Assembly (NCBI RefSeq): GCF_018139985.1
Contig: NZ_JAGSOU010000017.1
Span: 16,656 to 80,655, forward strand
From: Actibacterium sp. MT2.3-13A
GTDB lineage: Bacteria > Pseudomonadota > Alphaproteobacteria > Rhodobacterales > Rhodobacteraceae
Length of the DNA: 64,000 bases
Direction of reading: 5' to 3'
The position numbers and the translations under genes were made by a program. Below the pieces are notes generated by a model. The model searched no databases. It was not told the DNA's origin and saw only the letters and a program-made list of their open reading frames with translations. Positions 36,361 through 45,252 of this stretch are shown in pieces; position 1 is the first letter of the stretch; each line of letters opens with the position of its first letter.

Positions 36361-37587
36361 ATGGCGATCATCACGCAGAGACTGTTGGCTTTCATCGCGG
36401 CGCTGGGCCTCCTGCTGCTGCAGGGCACCGCCGTTCTGGCGCAGGAGGCGGCACCGGCCGATCCGCGCGCCGCGACGGGTGGGGCGCAGACGCTGGAAGA
36501 CATCCTCGCGCGCCAGCGCGGCGAGAATGTGGACTATACCTTCCGCCGGGAGGCCATTGGCGACCCCGACCGCGCCGCGGCGATGACCGACCAGCTGGGC
36601 ACGCTGGGCGGCGTTTCCGACCCCGAACTCTGGCGCGCCCTGCGCTATGGCTCGGCAAATGTCCAGGTGACGTCGCGCGGCCCGGCCGCCGAGGTGGTGA
36701 TCCAGGACAGCGGCATGACCTGGCTGGCGTTCCGCGAGGGGCCGCTGTCCACCTATGGCGGCTACCTGCTGCTGGGGGTGCTGGGCGCACTGCTGCTGTT
36801 CTACCTCGTCCGCGGGCGCATCCGCATCGACGGCGAGAAGACCGGACGGACGATCCTGCGCTTCTCCTCGATCGAACGTTTCGCCCACTGGCTGCTGGCC
36901 GGTTCCTTCGTGCTGCTGGGGATCACCGGGCTGACGCTGCTGTTCGGGCGCAAGGCGCTGATCCCGCTGATCGGGCAGGCGGCCTATTCGCCCTACGCCA
37001 GCGCCGGCAAATGGGTGCACAACAACATCGCCTGGGCCTTCATGCTGGGGCTCGTGCTGGTCACGCTGTTCTGGCTGGTGCACAACATCCCCAACCGGCA
37101 CGACCTGAAGTGGCTGGCCGTGGGCGGCGGGATCTTCTCCAAGAACGTTCACCCGCCGGCGAAGAAGTTCAACGCCGGGCAAAAGATCATCTTCTGGGGC
37201 GTGCTGGTGCTGGGCGTGTCGATCTCGGTCTCGGGGCTGTCGCTGCTGTTTCCGTTCCAGATGCCGCTCTTTGCGCTTACCTTTGAAAAGCTGAACGCGC
37301 TGGGCGTGCCGCAGATCCTGGGCATGGCCGATCTGCCGACCACCCTGCTGCCGCATCAGGAGATGCAGCTGGCGCAGCTGTGGCACGCGATCGTTGCCTT
37401 CGTCTTCATGGCGATCATCCTCGCCCATATCTATCTGGGCACCATCGGCATGGAGGGCGCCTTCGACGCCATGGGCACCGGCGAGGTTGACGAGCAATGG
37501 GCCAAGGAGCATCACGGGCTTTGGTTCGAGGAGGTCACCGGCAAGCCCGCCCATGACCACGACAAGACCAGCCATCCGGCCGAATGA
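36361..37587 (+). CDS. fdhC: Formate dehydrogenase, cytochrome b556-type membrane subunit
   Basis: A 408-residue protein. After a signal-like segment (residues 1-28) comes an extra periplasmic region (about 29-125), then TM helices of the FdnI/FdoI family. Segments include FAHWLLAGSFVLLGITGLTLLFG with a haem-ligand His, KWVHNNIAWAFMLGLVLVTLFWLVH and LWHAIVAFVFMAIILAHIYLG. It takes electrons from FdhB and reduces quinone. E. coli FdnI is about 217 residues, so the N-terminal periplasmic part is an addition, common in this type of FDH. Confidence 0.93.
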   Translation: MAIITQRLLAFIAALGLLLLQGTAVLAQEAAPADPRAATGGAQTLEDILARQRGENVDYTFRREAIGDPDRAAAMTDQLGTLGGVSDPELWRALRYGSANVQVTSRGPAAEVVIQDSGMTWLAFREGPLSTYGGYLLLGVLGALLLFYLVRGRIRIDGEKTGRTILRFSSIERFAHWLLAGSFVLLGITGLTLLFGRKALIPLIGQAAYSPYASAGKWVHNNIAWAFMLGLVLVTLFWLVHNIPNRHDLKWLAVGGGIFSKNVHPPAKKFNAGQKIIFWGVLVLGVSISVSGLSLLFPFQMPLFALTFEKLNALGVPQILGMADLPTTLLPHQEMQLAQLWHAIVAFVFMAIILAHIYLGTIGMEGAFDAMGTGEVDEQWAKEHHGLWFEEVTGKPAHDHDKTSHPAE

Positions 37588-37616
37588 CGCTGCCGCCACC
37601 CAAGGGAAAGACACCG

Positions 37617-37742
37617 ATGAAAAGCATGTATCTGGCATTCCTGGCCATCGCGGTCATTGCCGTGGCGGCCGACTTCTCGCTTCACCGGGCGGGGTTCTCC
37701 ATCCAGGAGGTGACATCCGGGCCCGCGGTCCGGCTGGATTGA
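37617..37742 (+). CDS. Small single-pass membrane protein after fdhC
   Basis: A 41-residue reading frame with an excellent AAGGGAAAG ribosome site 6 bases before ATG 37617. It begins MKSMYLAFLAIAVIAVAADF, giving one hydrophobic helix, followed by a short soluble tail (SLHRAGFSIQEVTSGPAVRLD). It starts 29 bases after fdhC and is probably co-transcribed. I know no name for it. It could be a small FDH accessory or stabilising subunit. Confidence 0.65.
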   Translation: MKSMYLAFLAIAVIAVAADFSLHRAGFSIQEVTSGPAVRLD

Positions 37743-37774
37743 CCTGACCCCGAGCGAGAGGCCACAATACACAC

Positions 37775-39148
37775 ATGAACCTCGCGGCGCAGACACCGCC
37801 CGACGGCCCGTCCGGGACGGGCCAGTCGCATATCGACCGCGCGATCCGGCACGTCTCGATCCTTGTGGTCGATGACGAGCCGGGGATGCGGAACTATCTG
37901 GTGCGCACCCTGCAACCCCGCTGCAAGCGGATCGAGGCCGCGGCCAGCGCCGAGGAGGCGTCGCAGCTGCTGGACAAGCAGCATTTCGACCTGGTGCTGC
38001 TGGACAACGTCATGCCCGGCCAGTCGGGGCTCGACTGGTTGAAGGAGCAGCGCCGCGTCGGCTTCTTCGCCGAGGCGATCCTGATGACGGCCTACGCCGA
38101 TCTCGACACCGCCATCCAGGCGCTGCGGGTCGGGGCCTCGGATTTCGTGCTCAAGCCGTTCCGGTCGAACCAGATCCTGAACGTGATCAACCGCTGCATG
38201 GATCAGCGCTATCTGCGGCGCGAGAATTTCCTGCTGAAATACGAGCTGCAGGCCGATAACCTGGCCGCGCGCGGCCGCCTCATCGGCAAGTCGCCGGGGA
38301 TCGAGGCGGTCCGACAGACCCTGGAAAAGGCCGCGCCCATGCCCACCCCGGTGCTGTTCACCGGCGCCAGCGGCACCGGCAAGGAGATCGCGGCGCGCAC
38401 CCTGCACGCGATGTCGGACCGCGCCGACAAGCCCTTCGTTCCGATCAACTGCGCCACCGCCTCGCCCGACCGCATCGCCGCCGACCTGTTCGGCGAGCTG
38501 GGCCGGCCCTCGGGCGACGGGCTGCTGGTGCAGGCCTCGGGCGGGACGCTGTTTCTCGACGAGGTGGCCGAACTGCCGCTGACGGTGCAGGCCTCGCTGT
38601 TGCGGGTGATCGAGGACGGCTGCTTCCGCCCCGGCGGGGCCGAGCGCGAGGTGCCGCTCAACCTGCGCTTTGTCTTTGCCAGCAACGCCGACCTGGAAAA
38701 GGCGATGAAGGAGGGGCGGTTCCGTCCCGACCTCTATCACCGGATCAACGTGATCACGGTGCACATGCCGCTGCTGCGGGACCGGGTGGGCGACATCCCG
38801 GAACTGGCCGAGCTGTTCATGGGCAAGTTTTCGCGCCAGCTCGGCGTCACGCCGCTGCCGCTGTCCGAACAGGTGCTGTTCAACCTGGCGCGCTATGACT
38901 GGCCTGGCAACGTGCGCGAGCTGCGCAACCTGATCGAACGCTCGCTGATTTTGGGCGAGTTTCCACCCGAATTCGCCGGCTCCGCCGACGAGACCGGGGT
39001 CGAGCCGGTGGAATCGCTGCATGCGGTCGAGCGGCGCCACATCCTGACCGTGCTCGAGGCCTGCGGCGGCAACCGCGCCGAGGCCGCCCGCCGGCTGGGC
39101 GTGTCGCGCAAGACGATCGACCGCAAATGCGCGATGTGGAATGTCTGA
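37775..39148 (+). CDS. NtrC-family response regulator without the GAFTGA loop
   Basis: A 457-residue regulator. The receiver domain (about 26-140) has Asp77 as phosphate acceptor, Thr105 and Lys127. A central AAA+ domain has Walker A GASGTGKE (197-204) and Walker B GGTLFLDE. A Fis-type helix-turn-helix closes it (NRAEAARRLGVSRKTIDRK). Between DLFG (237) and ASGGTLF (254) only 13 residues remain, and the GAFTGA loop that contacts sigma-54 is absent. It therefore probably works with sigma-70, like Rhodobacter NtrC or HupR (inference). It overlaps the kinase gene by 8 bases. Confidence 0.92.
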   Translation: MNLAAQTPPDGPSGTGQSHIDRAIRHVSILVVDDEPGMRNYLVRTLQPRCKRIEAAASAEEASQLLDKQHFDLVLLDNVMPGQSGLDWLKEQRRVGFFAEAILMTAYADLDTAIQALRVGASDFVLKPFRSNQILNVINRCMDQRYLRRENFLLKYELQADNLAARGRLIGKSPGIEAVRQTLEKAAPMPTPVLFTGASGTGKEIAARTLHAMSDRADKPFVPINCATASPDRIAADLFGELGRPSGDGLLVQASGGTLFLDEVAELPLTVQASLLRVIEDGCFRPGGAEREVPLNLRFVFASNADLEKAMKEGRFRPDLYHRINVITVHMPLLRDRVGDIPELAELFMGKFSRQLGVTPLPLSEQVLFNLARYDWPGNVRELRNLIERSLILGEFPPEFAGSADETGVEPVESLHAVERRHILTVLEACGGNRAEAARRLGVSRKTIDRKCAMWNV

Positions 39149-41135
39149 GGCGCCGACGCGCCCGGTTGCCCTGCGCAACACGGTGCGCGCGCGCCTGCTG
39201 GCCATCGCGCTCCTGCCGGTCCTGATCCTTCTGCCGCTGTTGCTGGTGACCTCGGTCAAGAACTGGAGCCACCGTTTCGACGAGGTGCTGATCGCCAAGG
39301 TCGCCGGCGAGCTGACGGTGGCACACCAGCACCTCGCCGGGCTGATGGAGCGCCGCGGCGCCGAAATCTCCGCCCTCGGGCAGTCGGCCGTGTTCCAGCG
39401 CCTGAGCTCCGACAGCGCGAGCCTGAGCGATTTCCTCGAGGGGCAGCGCCTGAGGATGGGGCTGGATTTTCTCTACTTCGTGAATGCGGACGGCCAGACC
39501 GTTCTTGCCGGTCGCGCCGCGCCGCTGCGCAATCCGCGGGGCTGGCCGGTGGTGGCCACGGCGCTGTCCGGGCACCGGCAGACCGCGATCGACATCTTCG
39601 ACGGCGAGGTTCTGGCCGCGCTGTCGCCCGACATGGCCGCGCAGGCCCGGCTGGAGCTGGTCCCCACCCGCGCCGCCGCCCCGACCGAGCGCACCGAGGA
39701 AACCCGCGGCATGGTGGTTCACGCCGCCGCGCCCGCGCCCGGCGGCGCGCTGGTGGGCGGGCTTCTGTTGAACCGCAACCTTGGGTTCATCGACGAGATC
39801 AACGAACTGGTCTACCCCGTGGGCAGCCTGACCGGGGGCAACCTGGGCACCGCCACGCTGTTTCTCGAGGATGTGCGCGTCTCGACCAATGTGCGCCTGT
39901 TCGAGAATGTTCGCGCGCTGGGCACGCGGGTCTCGGCCGAGGTGCGCCAGAAGGTGCTGACCGAGGGCAAGACCTGGCTGGCGCGCGCCTTCGTCGTGAA
40001 CGACTGGTATATCTCGGCCTACGAGCCGATCCTCGACAGTTTCGGCAATCGCGTGGGGATGCTCTATGTCGGCTTCCTCGAGGCGCCGTTCCGGCAGGCG
40101 GAGCGGCGCACCCACCTGCTGATCGGCGGCAGTTTCCTGTTCGTGATGGTGCTGAGCGTGCCGATCCTGCTGGCCTTCGCGCGCGGGATTTTCAAGCCGC
40201 TGGAGCGGATGAACCGCGCCATCGCCAAGGTCGAGCTTGGCGATCTCGGGGCGCGCTCCAACATCAGGGGCCGCGACGACGAGATCTCGCGCCTGGCCGC
40301 GCATCTCGACAGCCTGCTCGATCAGTTGCAGGAACGCGACCGCCGGTTGCGCGACTGGGCCGAGGAACTGGAATCGCGCGTCGCCAGCCGCACCCGCGAC
40401 CTGGAGGAGGCGAACCGCCAGCTGGAGATGACCTCGAAACAGCTGATCCTGTCGGAAAAGCTGGCGGCGCTGGGCGAGATAACGGCCGGCGTCGCGCATG
40501 AGATCAACAACCCGCTGGCAGTGATCCAGGGCAATCTCGACGTGATCCACGAGGATCTCGGCCCCGCGGCCGAGCCCCTGCGCACCGAGTTCACCCTGAT
40601 TCAGGAGCAGATTCAGGCCATCAGCCTGCTGGTGACCAAGCTCTTGCGCTTCACCCGTCCCGAGGAGTTCGAGCAGGAGGGAGCCGGCCTCGACCCCGAC
40701 CAGGCGGTGCGCAGCACCCTGCCGCTGGTTCAGCACATCCTGTCGAATTCCGACATCGAGCTGGTGCTGGATCTCGCCGCGGGCGGCGAGGTGGCGATGA
40801 ACGAGACCGAGTTGCAGCAGGTGCTGGTCAACCTGATGATCAACGCCATCCAGGCCATGCCCGAGGGCGGCACGCTGAGCCTGCGCACCCGCTCCGACGA
40901 GGGGCGCCTCACGATCGAGGTGCTCGACACCGGAATCGGCATGGACGAGGAACTCCAGGCGCGGATTTTCGACCCGTTCTTCTCGACCAAGCGGAACGAG
41001 GGCACGGGGCTGGGCCTGTCGATCACCCGCGACCTGGTGCAGCGTGCGGGCGGCGACATCACGGTCGCCAGCGCGCCCGGACAGGGCTCCTGTTTCCGGA
41101 TCCGGCTGCCGCTGTCCACGGACGCGGCGGGTTAG
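39141..41135 (+). CDS. Membrane sensor histidine kinase, partner of the preceding regulator
   Basis: A 664-residue kinase. TM1 is about 17-37, a large periplasmic sensor region (about 40-323, likely Cache-type) follows, and TM2 is about 326-347. A HAMP domain and a coiled coil precede the HisKA domain with His453 in GVAHEINNPLA. The ATPase domain has an N box (NLMINAIQAMP), DTGIGMD, FDPFFSTK and GTGLGLS. With the overlapping regulator gene it forms a two-component system directly after the FDH operon, so formate, redox state or an oxyanion are possible cues. Confidence 0.93.
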   Translation: MSEAPTRPVALRNTVRARLLAIALLPVLILLPLLLVTSVKNWSHRFDEVLIAKVAGELTVAHQHLAGLMERRGAEISALGQSAVFQRLSSDSASLSDFLEGQRLRMGLDFLYFVNADGQTVLAGRAAPLRNPRGWPVVATALSGHRQTAIDIFDGEVLAALSPDMAAQARLELVPTRAAAPTERTEETRGMVVHAAAPAPGGALVGGLLLNRNLGFIDEINELVYPVGSLTGGNLGTATLFLEDVRVSTNVRLFENVRALGTRVSAEVRQKVLTEGKTWLARAFVVNDWYISAYEPILDSFGNRVGMLYVGFLEAPFRQAERRTHLLIGGSFLFVMVLSVPILLAFARGIFKPLERMNRAIAKVELGDLGARSNIRGRDDEISRLAAHLDSLLDQLQERDRRLRDWAEELESRVASRTRDLEEANRQLEMTSKQLILSEKLAALGEITAGVAHEINNPLAVIQGNLDVIHEDLGPAAEPLRTEFTLIQEQIQAISLLVTKLLRFTRPEEFEQEGAGLDPDQAVRSTLPLVQHILSNSDIELVLDLAAGGEVAMNETELQQVLVNLMINAIQAMPEGGTLSLRTRSDEGRLTIEVLDTGIGMDEELQARIFDPFFSTKRNEGTGLGLSITRDLVQRAGGDITVASAPGQGSCFRIRLPLSTDAAG

Positions 41136-41302
41136 GGTCGGGACCCGTTAATCGGCTTGGGGCCGCCCGCTGCGGTTCTTCATGACTTCGGGCCAGGTCA
41201 GCGGATACACCCGCGCTTCGGCCCAGCAGGGCGCGATCCCGTTCCCCTGCGCGGCCGGGATGACCCCGGCCGGGGCCCGCACCCGCCGCCTGCGGGAGGA
41301 TA

Positions 41303-42070
41303 TCAACCGAACGGGTCTTCCGGATAGCCCACCCGCGCGAGGTAGAGCCCCTGCGGCGGGCAGACCGGCCCGCAGGCGGCGCGCGCGCGCGCCTCCAGCG
41401 CGGCTTTCACATCCTCCGGCGTCCAGGCGCCCGCGCCGACCCGCTCCAGCGTGCCGACGAAGCTGCGGACCTGGTTGTGCAGAAAGCTGCGCGCGCGGAC
41501 ATGGAAACGGAACTCGCGCCCCGAGGGGTAGTCCATCTCCTCGATCCGCAGCTCGTCCAGCGTCTTGACCGGCGAGTCCGCCTGGCAGATCGAGGCGCGG
41601 AAGGTGGTGAAATCGTGCCGGCCGAGCAGGTAGCGCGCGGCGCGCTGCATCGGCTCCAGCGCCAGCGGGTTCTGCACCTGCCAGACCTTGCCCGCGTCAT
41701 GCACCACCGGCGCGCGGCGGGTGACGAGGCGGAAAAGATACTGCCGCTCCAGCGCCGAGAAGCGGGCATGGAAATCGTCCGCCACCCGCGCGCAGGCCAC
41801 CACCGCCACCGGATGCGGCTTGAGGTGATAGTTCAGCGCCTCGGACAGGCGGAACGGGTCCCACTCCCTGGTCAGCTCGCAATGCGCGACCTGACCCAGC
41901 GCGTGGACCCCCGCATCGGTGCGGCCCGCGGCGGCGATCGAGGGCACGTCGCGCTCAAGCTTCGCCAGCGCGGCCTCGACCGCGCCCTGGACCGAGGGCT
42001 GGTCGGCCTGGCGCTGCCACCCGGCGAAGGGGGCGCCGTCATATTCCAGTTTCAACGCATAGCGGGGCAT
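41303..42070 (-). CDS. truA: tRNA pseudouridine synthase A
   Basis: A 255-residue enzyme that makes pseudouridine at positions 38-40 of the tRNA anticodon arm. The catalytic Asp is in [15 protein letters not shown] (about residue 52). Other family segments are [30 protein letters not shown] and [18 protein letters not shown] 42070 gives the standard N-terminus; an in-frame extension upstream is discarded. The 167-base gap to the kinase gene shows no feature. Confidence 0.96.
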   Translation of the reverse strand: MPRYALKLEYDGAPFAGWQRQADQPSVQGAVEAALAKLERDVPSIAAAGRTDAGVHALGQVAHCELTREWDPFRLSEALNYHLKPHPVAVVACARVADDFHARFSALERQYLFRLVTRRAPVVHDAGKVWQVQNPLALEPMQRAARYLLGRHDFTTFRASICQADSPVKTLDELRIEEMDYPSGREFRFHVRARSFLHNQVRSFVGTLERVGAGAWTPEDVKAALEARARAACGPVCPPQGLYLARVGYPEDPFG

Positions 42071-42185
42071 GGCCCCCCGATAGCGCGCGCGCGCTTGGCA
42101 ATCAAGGCGTGCGGGAAATTCCCTTGTTCTCTTTGCCTTTGGCCGCCCCATGCTTATCTTGGGCCCGACAAGACATGAGGCGCAT

Positions 42186-43604
42186 GTGGGCATTTCCGAT
42201 ATCGCAGACAGTTTGGTGCGCGGGGTCGAGGGCGTGGGCGACACCCTGTCCGAGACCTTTTTCGAGCCGGTCATCAGGCTGGGCGTGACCGGGCTGGCGC
42301 GTTCCGGCAAGACGGTGTTCATCACCTCTCTGGTGGCGAACCTGCTGGACCGCGGGCGCATGCCGCAGTTGCAGGCCGCCGCCGGGGGCGCAATCCGCAG
42401 CGCCTATCTCCAGCCGCAGCCCGACAACACCGTGCCGCGCTTCGACTACGAGGCGCATCTCGACGCGCTGACCGGCGACCATCCGCACTGGCCTGAAAGC
42501 ACCCGCGCGGTGTCGGAGCTGCGGCTGTCGCTCAAGGTGCAGCCGACGGGGCTCTTGGGCGCGGTGTCGGGGCCGCGCACGGTGCATCTCGACATCGTCG
42601 ATTACCCCGGCGAATGGCTACTGGACCTCGGGCTGATGGACAAGAGCTTTGCGGAGTGGTCGGCGGAGACGCTGAAACGCATCCGCCCGCGCCCCGCGGC
42701 GGCCGCGTTTCTGGCCGCCGCCGCGGCTGCCGATCCCGACGCCCCGCTGAACGAGCCCGCGGCCAAGGCCCTCGCCGCCGCCTATACCGACTACCTGATG
42801 CAGGCCCGCAAGGCGGGGTTCTACGACTGCACGCCGGGGCGCTTCCTGCTGCCCGGCGATCTGGCGGGCTCGCCCGCGCTGACCTTCGCGCCGCTGCCCC
42901 GGCCCGAGCGCCCCGCCCGCGGCGGCCTCTGGCGCGAGATGGAGCGGCGTTTCGATGCCTACAAGCGCGAGGTGGTAAAGCCGTTCTTCCGCGACCATTT
43001 CGCGCGCATCGACCGGCAGGTGGTGCTGGTCGATGCGCTGGGCGCGATCCATGCCGGCCCGCAGGCCACCGACGACCTGCGACGCGCGATGCGCGATATC
43101 CTGTCGGCCTTCCGGCCGGGGCGGAACGCGTGGCTCAGCCAGATCCTGCTGGGCAAGCGGGTGGAGCGCATCCTCTTCGCCGCCTCCAAGGCGGACCATT
43201 TGCACCACTCCCAGCACCCGCGCCTGACCGCGATCATGGAGGCGCTGCTGCGCGAGGCCCGCGACCGCGCCGATTTTGCGGGCGCACAGACCGCGGCCAT
43301 GTCCATCGCCGCCCTGCGCGCCACGGTGGAGGAGACCATCGCGCATGGCGGGCGCGATCTGGACTGCGTGCGCGGCACGTTGCTGGAGACCGGAAAACAG
43401 GCCGCGCTCTACCCCGGCGCGCTGCCCGAGGATCCAGCGCGCATCCTGTCGGCGGCGCGGCAGGGGCAGGAGAGGTGGCTTGATGCCGATTACCGCATCA
43501 TGCATTTCGCGCCCGCCCGGCTGAGCCTGAAACCGGGCGAAGGCCCGCCCCATATCCGCCTCGACCGGGCGGCGGAATTCCTGATCGGAGACCGGCTGAG
43601 ATGA
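42186..43604 (+). CDS. ycjX: YcjX-family (DUF463) P-loop protein
   Basis: A 472-residue DUF463/YcjX nucleotide-binding protein with Walker [19 protein letters not shown] near residue 30 and [13 protein letters not shown] as a G3-like region. It is a predicted GTP/ATP-binding stress-associated protein whose partner is the DUF697 protein encoded next. GTG 42186 is chosen because GAGG lies 5 bases upstream and gives the family start [23 protein letters not shown] 42150 would add 12 codons. Confidence 0.9.
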   Translation: MGISDIADSLVRGVEGVGDTLSETFFEPVIRLGVTGLARSGKTVFITSLVANLLDRGRMPQLQAAAGGAIRSAYLQPQPDNTVPRFDYEAHLDALTGDHPHWPESTRAVSELRLSLKVQPTGLLGAVSGPRTVHLDIVDYPGEWLLDLGLMDKSFAEWSAETLKRIRPRPAAAAFLAAAAAADPDAPLNEPAAKALAAAYTDYLMQARKAGFYDCTPGRFLLPGDLAGSPALTFAPLPRPERPARGGLWREMERRFDAYKREVVKPFFRDHFARIDRQVVLVDALGAIHAGPQATDDLRRAMRDILSAFRPGRNAWLSQILLGKRVERILFAASKADHLHHSQHPRLTAIMEALLREARDRADFAGAQTAAMSIAALRATVEETIAHGGRDLDCVRGTLLETGKQAALYPGALPEDPARILSAARQGQERWLDADYRIMHFAPARLSLKPGEGPPHIRLDRAAEFLIGDRLR

Positions 43605-44596
43605 CCCAGGGCCCCGTGCTGATCGACCTCGAAGGCGAACCCGCCGAAACCCCGTCCTCCGCGCCCCCCGTGCCGGAGTTGGAGGAGGCCCCCTCGGGTC
43701 AAGCCATGCAGACGCTGGCCGCGCTGGGCGCGCGCCGTCCCTCGCGGCTGGGGCGGTTCTTCTGGTCGAGCCTGGTGGCGCTGATCGGCTTCGCCGCTTC
43801 GGTCGCGGCGTGGGATTTGGTGACCGGGCTGCTGGCGCGCAACGCTGTGATCGGAACCGCGGCACTGGTGCTGCTGGCCGCCGTGCTGCTGGCGCTGGCG
43901 ATGATCGGGCTGCGCGAGCTGTCGGCCTTCGCCCGGCTGCGCCGGATCGACACCGTGCAGAAGGCGGGCGCTGCGGCGCTGGTCTCTGGCGACCTGGGGC
44001 AGGCGCGGCAGGTGGTGGCGCGGCTGGAGCGCCTCTATGCCGCCCGCGACGAGCTGCGCTGGGGCCGCGAGCGGCTGGCCGAGCGGCAGGGCGACATGTT
44101 CGATGCCGACGGGCTGCTGGGGCTGGCCGAGGCGGAGCTGCTGGCGCCGCTGGACGCCGCCGCGCGGCGCGAGGTCGAAGGGGCGGCGCGGCAGGTGGCG
44201 ACCGTCACCGCCCTGGTGCCGTTGGCGCTGGCCGATCTCTTCGCCGCGCTGAGCGCCAACCTGCGGATGATCCGCCGCATCGCCGAGATCTACGGCGGGC
44301 GGTCGGGCACGCTGGGCAGCTGGCGCATCACCCGCGCGGTGCTGACCCATCTGGTGGCCACCGGCGCGGTCGCGGTGGGCGACGACATGATCGAGCCGCT
44401 GATCGGCGGCGGGCTGGTGGGCAAGGTCTCGCGCCGCTTCGGCGAGGGGCTGGTGAACGGCGCGCTGACCGCGCGGGTGGGCGTCGCCGCGATCGAGGTC
44501 TGCCGGCCGCTGCCCTTCGTTCGGGCCAAGCGCCCCTCGGCCTCGCGGCTGGTGCAGCGGTCGCTGACGGGGCTGTTTTCGAAGGGTGCGGCCTAG
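43601..44596 (+). CDS. DUF697/TIGR01620 family membrane protein (YcjF-like)
   Basis: A 331-residue protein with two adjacent TM helices (about 45-62 and 74-94) and the C-terminal DUF697 region (KVSRRFGEGLVNGALTARVGVAAIEVCRPLPF). YcjF-type proteins are found with YcjX, as here, with a 4-base ATGA overlap. Function uncertain; envelope stress or GTPase partnership are suggested for the family. Confidence 0.88.
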   Translation: MTQGPVLIDLEGEPAETPSSAPPVPELEEAPSGQAMQTLAALGARRPSRLGRFFWSSLVALIGFAASVAAWDLVTGLLARNAVIGTAALVLLAAVLLALAMIGLRELSAFARLRRIDTVQKAGAAALVSGDLGQARQVVARLERLYAARDELRWGRERLAERQGDMFDADGLLGLAEAELLAPLDAAARREVEGAARQVATVTALVPLALADLFAALSANLRMIRRIAEIYGGRSGTLGSWRITRAVLTHLVATGAVAVGDDMIEPLIGGGLVGKVSRRFGEGLVNGALTARVGVAAIEVCRPLPFVRAKRPSASRLVQRSLTGLFSKGAA

Positions 44597-44597
44597 C

Positions 44598-45014
44598 TCA
44601 AAGAAGCCGCGGCGGGCTGCCCGCGGGGCGGTCGCGATCGGCGATCGCGGCGCGCTGCCCGCGCCCGATGCGGTGGGCCAGCGCCGAGAACGCCGCCGCG
44701 GTCTCGGGCGGCAGATCGGCGGTGCGGAGGATGTGGTCGAACAGCCCCAGCCACAGCGCGAAATGATGCTCCCTGATCTCCGGCGCGGAGAGATGCGCGC
44801 GCATCGGGCTGCCGTCATAGCTGCGCTCATGCAGGATGGCGTTGCGCCAGAAGGCGGCGATCTTGGCCTCATGCGCGGGCCAGCCGCCGTCGGGCACATG
44901 GGCGGCGAAGATCGGCCCCAGTTCGGGGTGGCGCCGGATCGCGGCGTAGAAACGGCGCACCACGGTATCGATCTGCGCGGCCGTGATGTCGAAGCGCGGG
45001 GGAAGGGCGGTCAT
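44598..45014 (-). CDS. Group III truncated haemoglobin
   Basis: A 138-residue globin of the group III truncated type: short A helix, VRRFYAAIRRHPELGPIFAAHV in the B/E region, WPAHEAKIAAFWRNAIL, and EHHFALWLGLFDHIL carrying the proximal His. It binds oxygen or NO at haem and is often nitrosative-stress linked. ATG 45014 has AAAGGAG 5 bases upstream. Overlapping palindromes sit in its leader. Its stop is 2 bases from the opposing DUF697 gene. Confidence 0.9.
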   Translation of the reverse strand: MTALPPRFDITAAQIDTVVRRFYAAIRRHPELGPIFAAHVPDGGWPAHEAKIAAFWRNAILHERSYDGSPMRAHLSAPEIREHHFALWLGLFDHILRTADLPPETAAAFSALAHRIGRGQRAAIADRDRPAGSPPRLL

Positions 45015-45026
45015 GGCGGCTCCTTT

Positions 45027-45047
45027 ATCTGCATGGCAGATATATCT
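45027..45047. promoter_or_regulatory. Overlapping palindromes in the truncated haemoglobin leader
   Basis: ATCTGC-ATG-GCAGAT (45027-45041) and AGATATATCT (45038-45047) overlap. On the minus strand this reads AGATATATCTGCCATGCAGAT ahead of AAAGGAG. A repressor binding here would block transcription or translation. An Rrf2-type NO regulator such as NsrR is a possible reader, judged by gene type only; the match to NsrR sites is weak. Confidence 0.45.
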
Positions 45048-45080
45048 TTTCCGCCCCCGCGGCAAGCGCCCCCCGGCCAC

Positions 45081-45108
45081 TGGACCCGGCCGCGCCCGCG
45101 GCGTATAA
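45081..45108 (+). promoter_or_regulatory. Candidate promoter of the ileS leader
   Basis: TGGACC (45081-45086) and TATAAG (45103-45108) are 16 bases apart. A start site about 7 bases after the -10 would fall at or next to the ATG at 45116, giving a leaderless small reading frame. Confidence 0.45.
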
Positions 45109-45115
45109 GCGCCCC

Positions 45116-45166
45116 ATGATGACGCGCATTGCCATCATTATTCGAATTACCAGCCCGGCGCTCTGA
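45116..45166 (+). CDS. Isoleucine-rich leader peptide upstream of ileS
   Basis: A 16-codon frame encoding MMTRIAIIIRITSPAL: five of its codons are isoleucine, three of them consecutive. It lies 86 bases before ileS. The predicted start site coincides with its ATG, as in the leaderless trpL of rhizobia. After it, CCCGGCGCTC (45154-45163) can pair with GAGCCGCCGGG (one bulge), overlapping the leader stop codon. No U-tract terminator was found, so the mechanism (termination or translation control) is open. A second 18-codon frame lies at 45173-45229. Confidence 0.5.
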   Translation: MMTRIAIIIRITSPAL

Positions 45167-45252
45167 CCCAAGATGAGCCGCCGGGACAAGGCGTTTGAGC
45201 CCTCGCGCCGCCCCTTCTTCCAGACCTGACGATCTTTCAAGGACCACGCCCC

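Noticed and set aside
37775..39148. Frameshift or assembly error explaining the missing GAFTGA loop
   Set aside because: The frame is open from end to end, and all flanking motifs are in register, so a real deletion is more likely.
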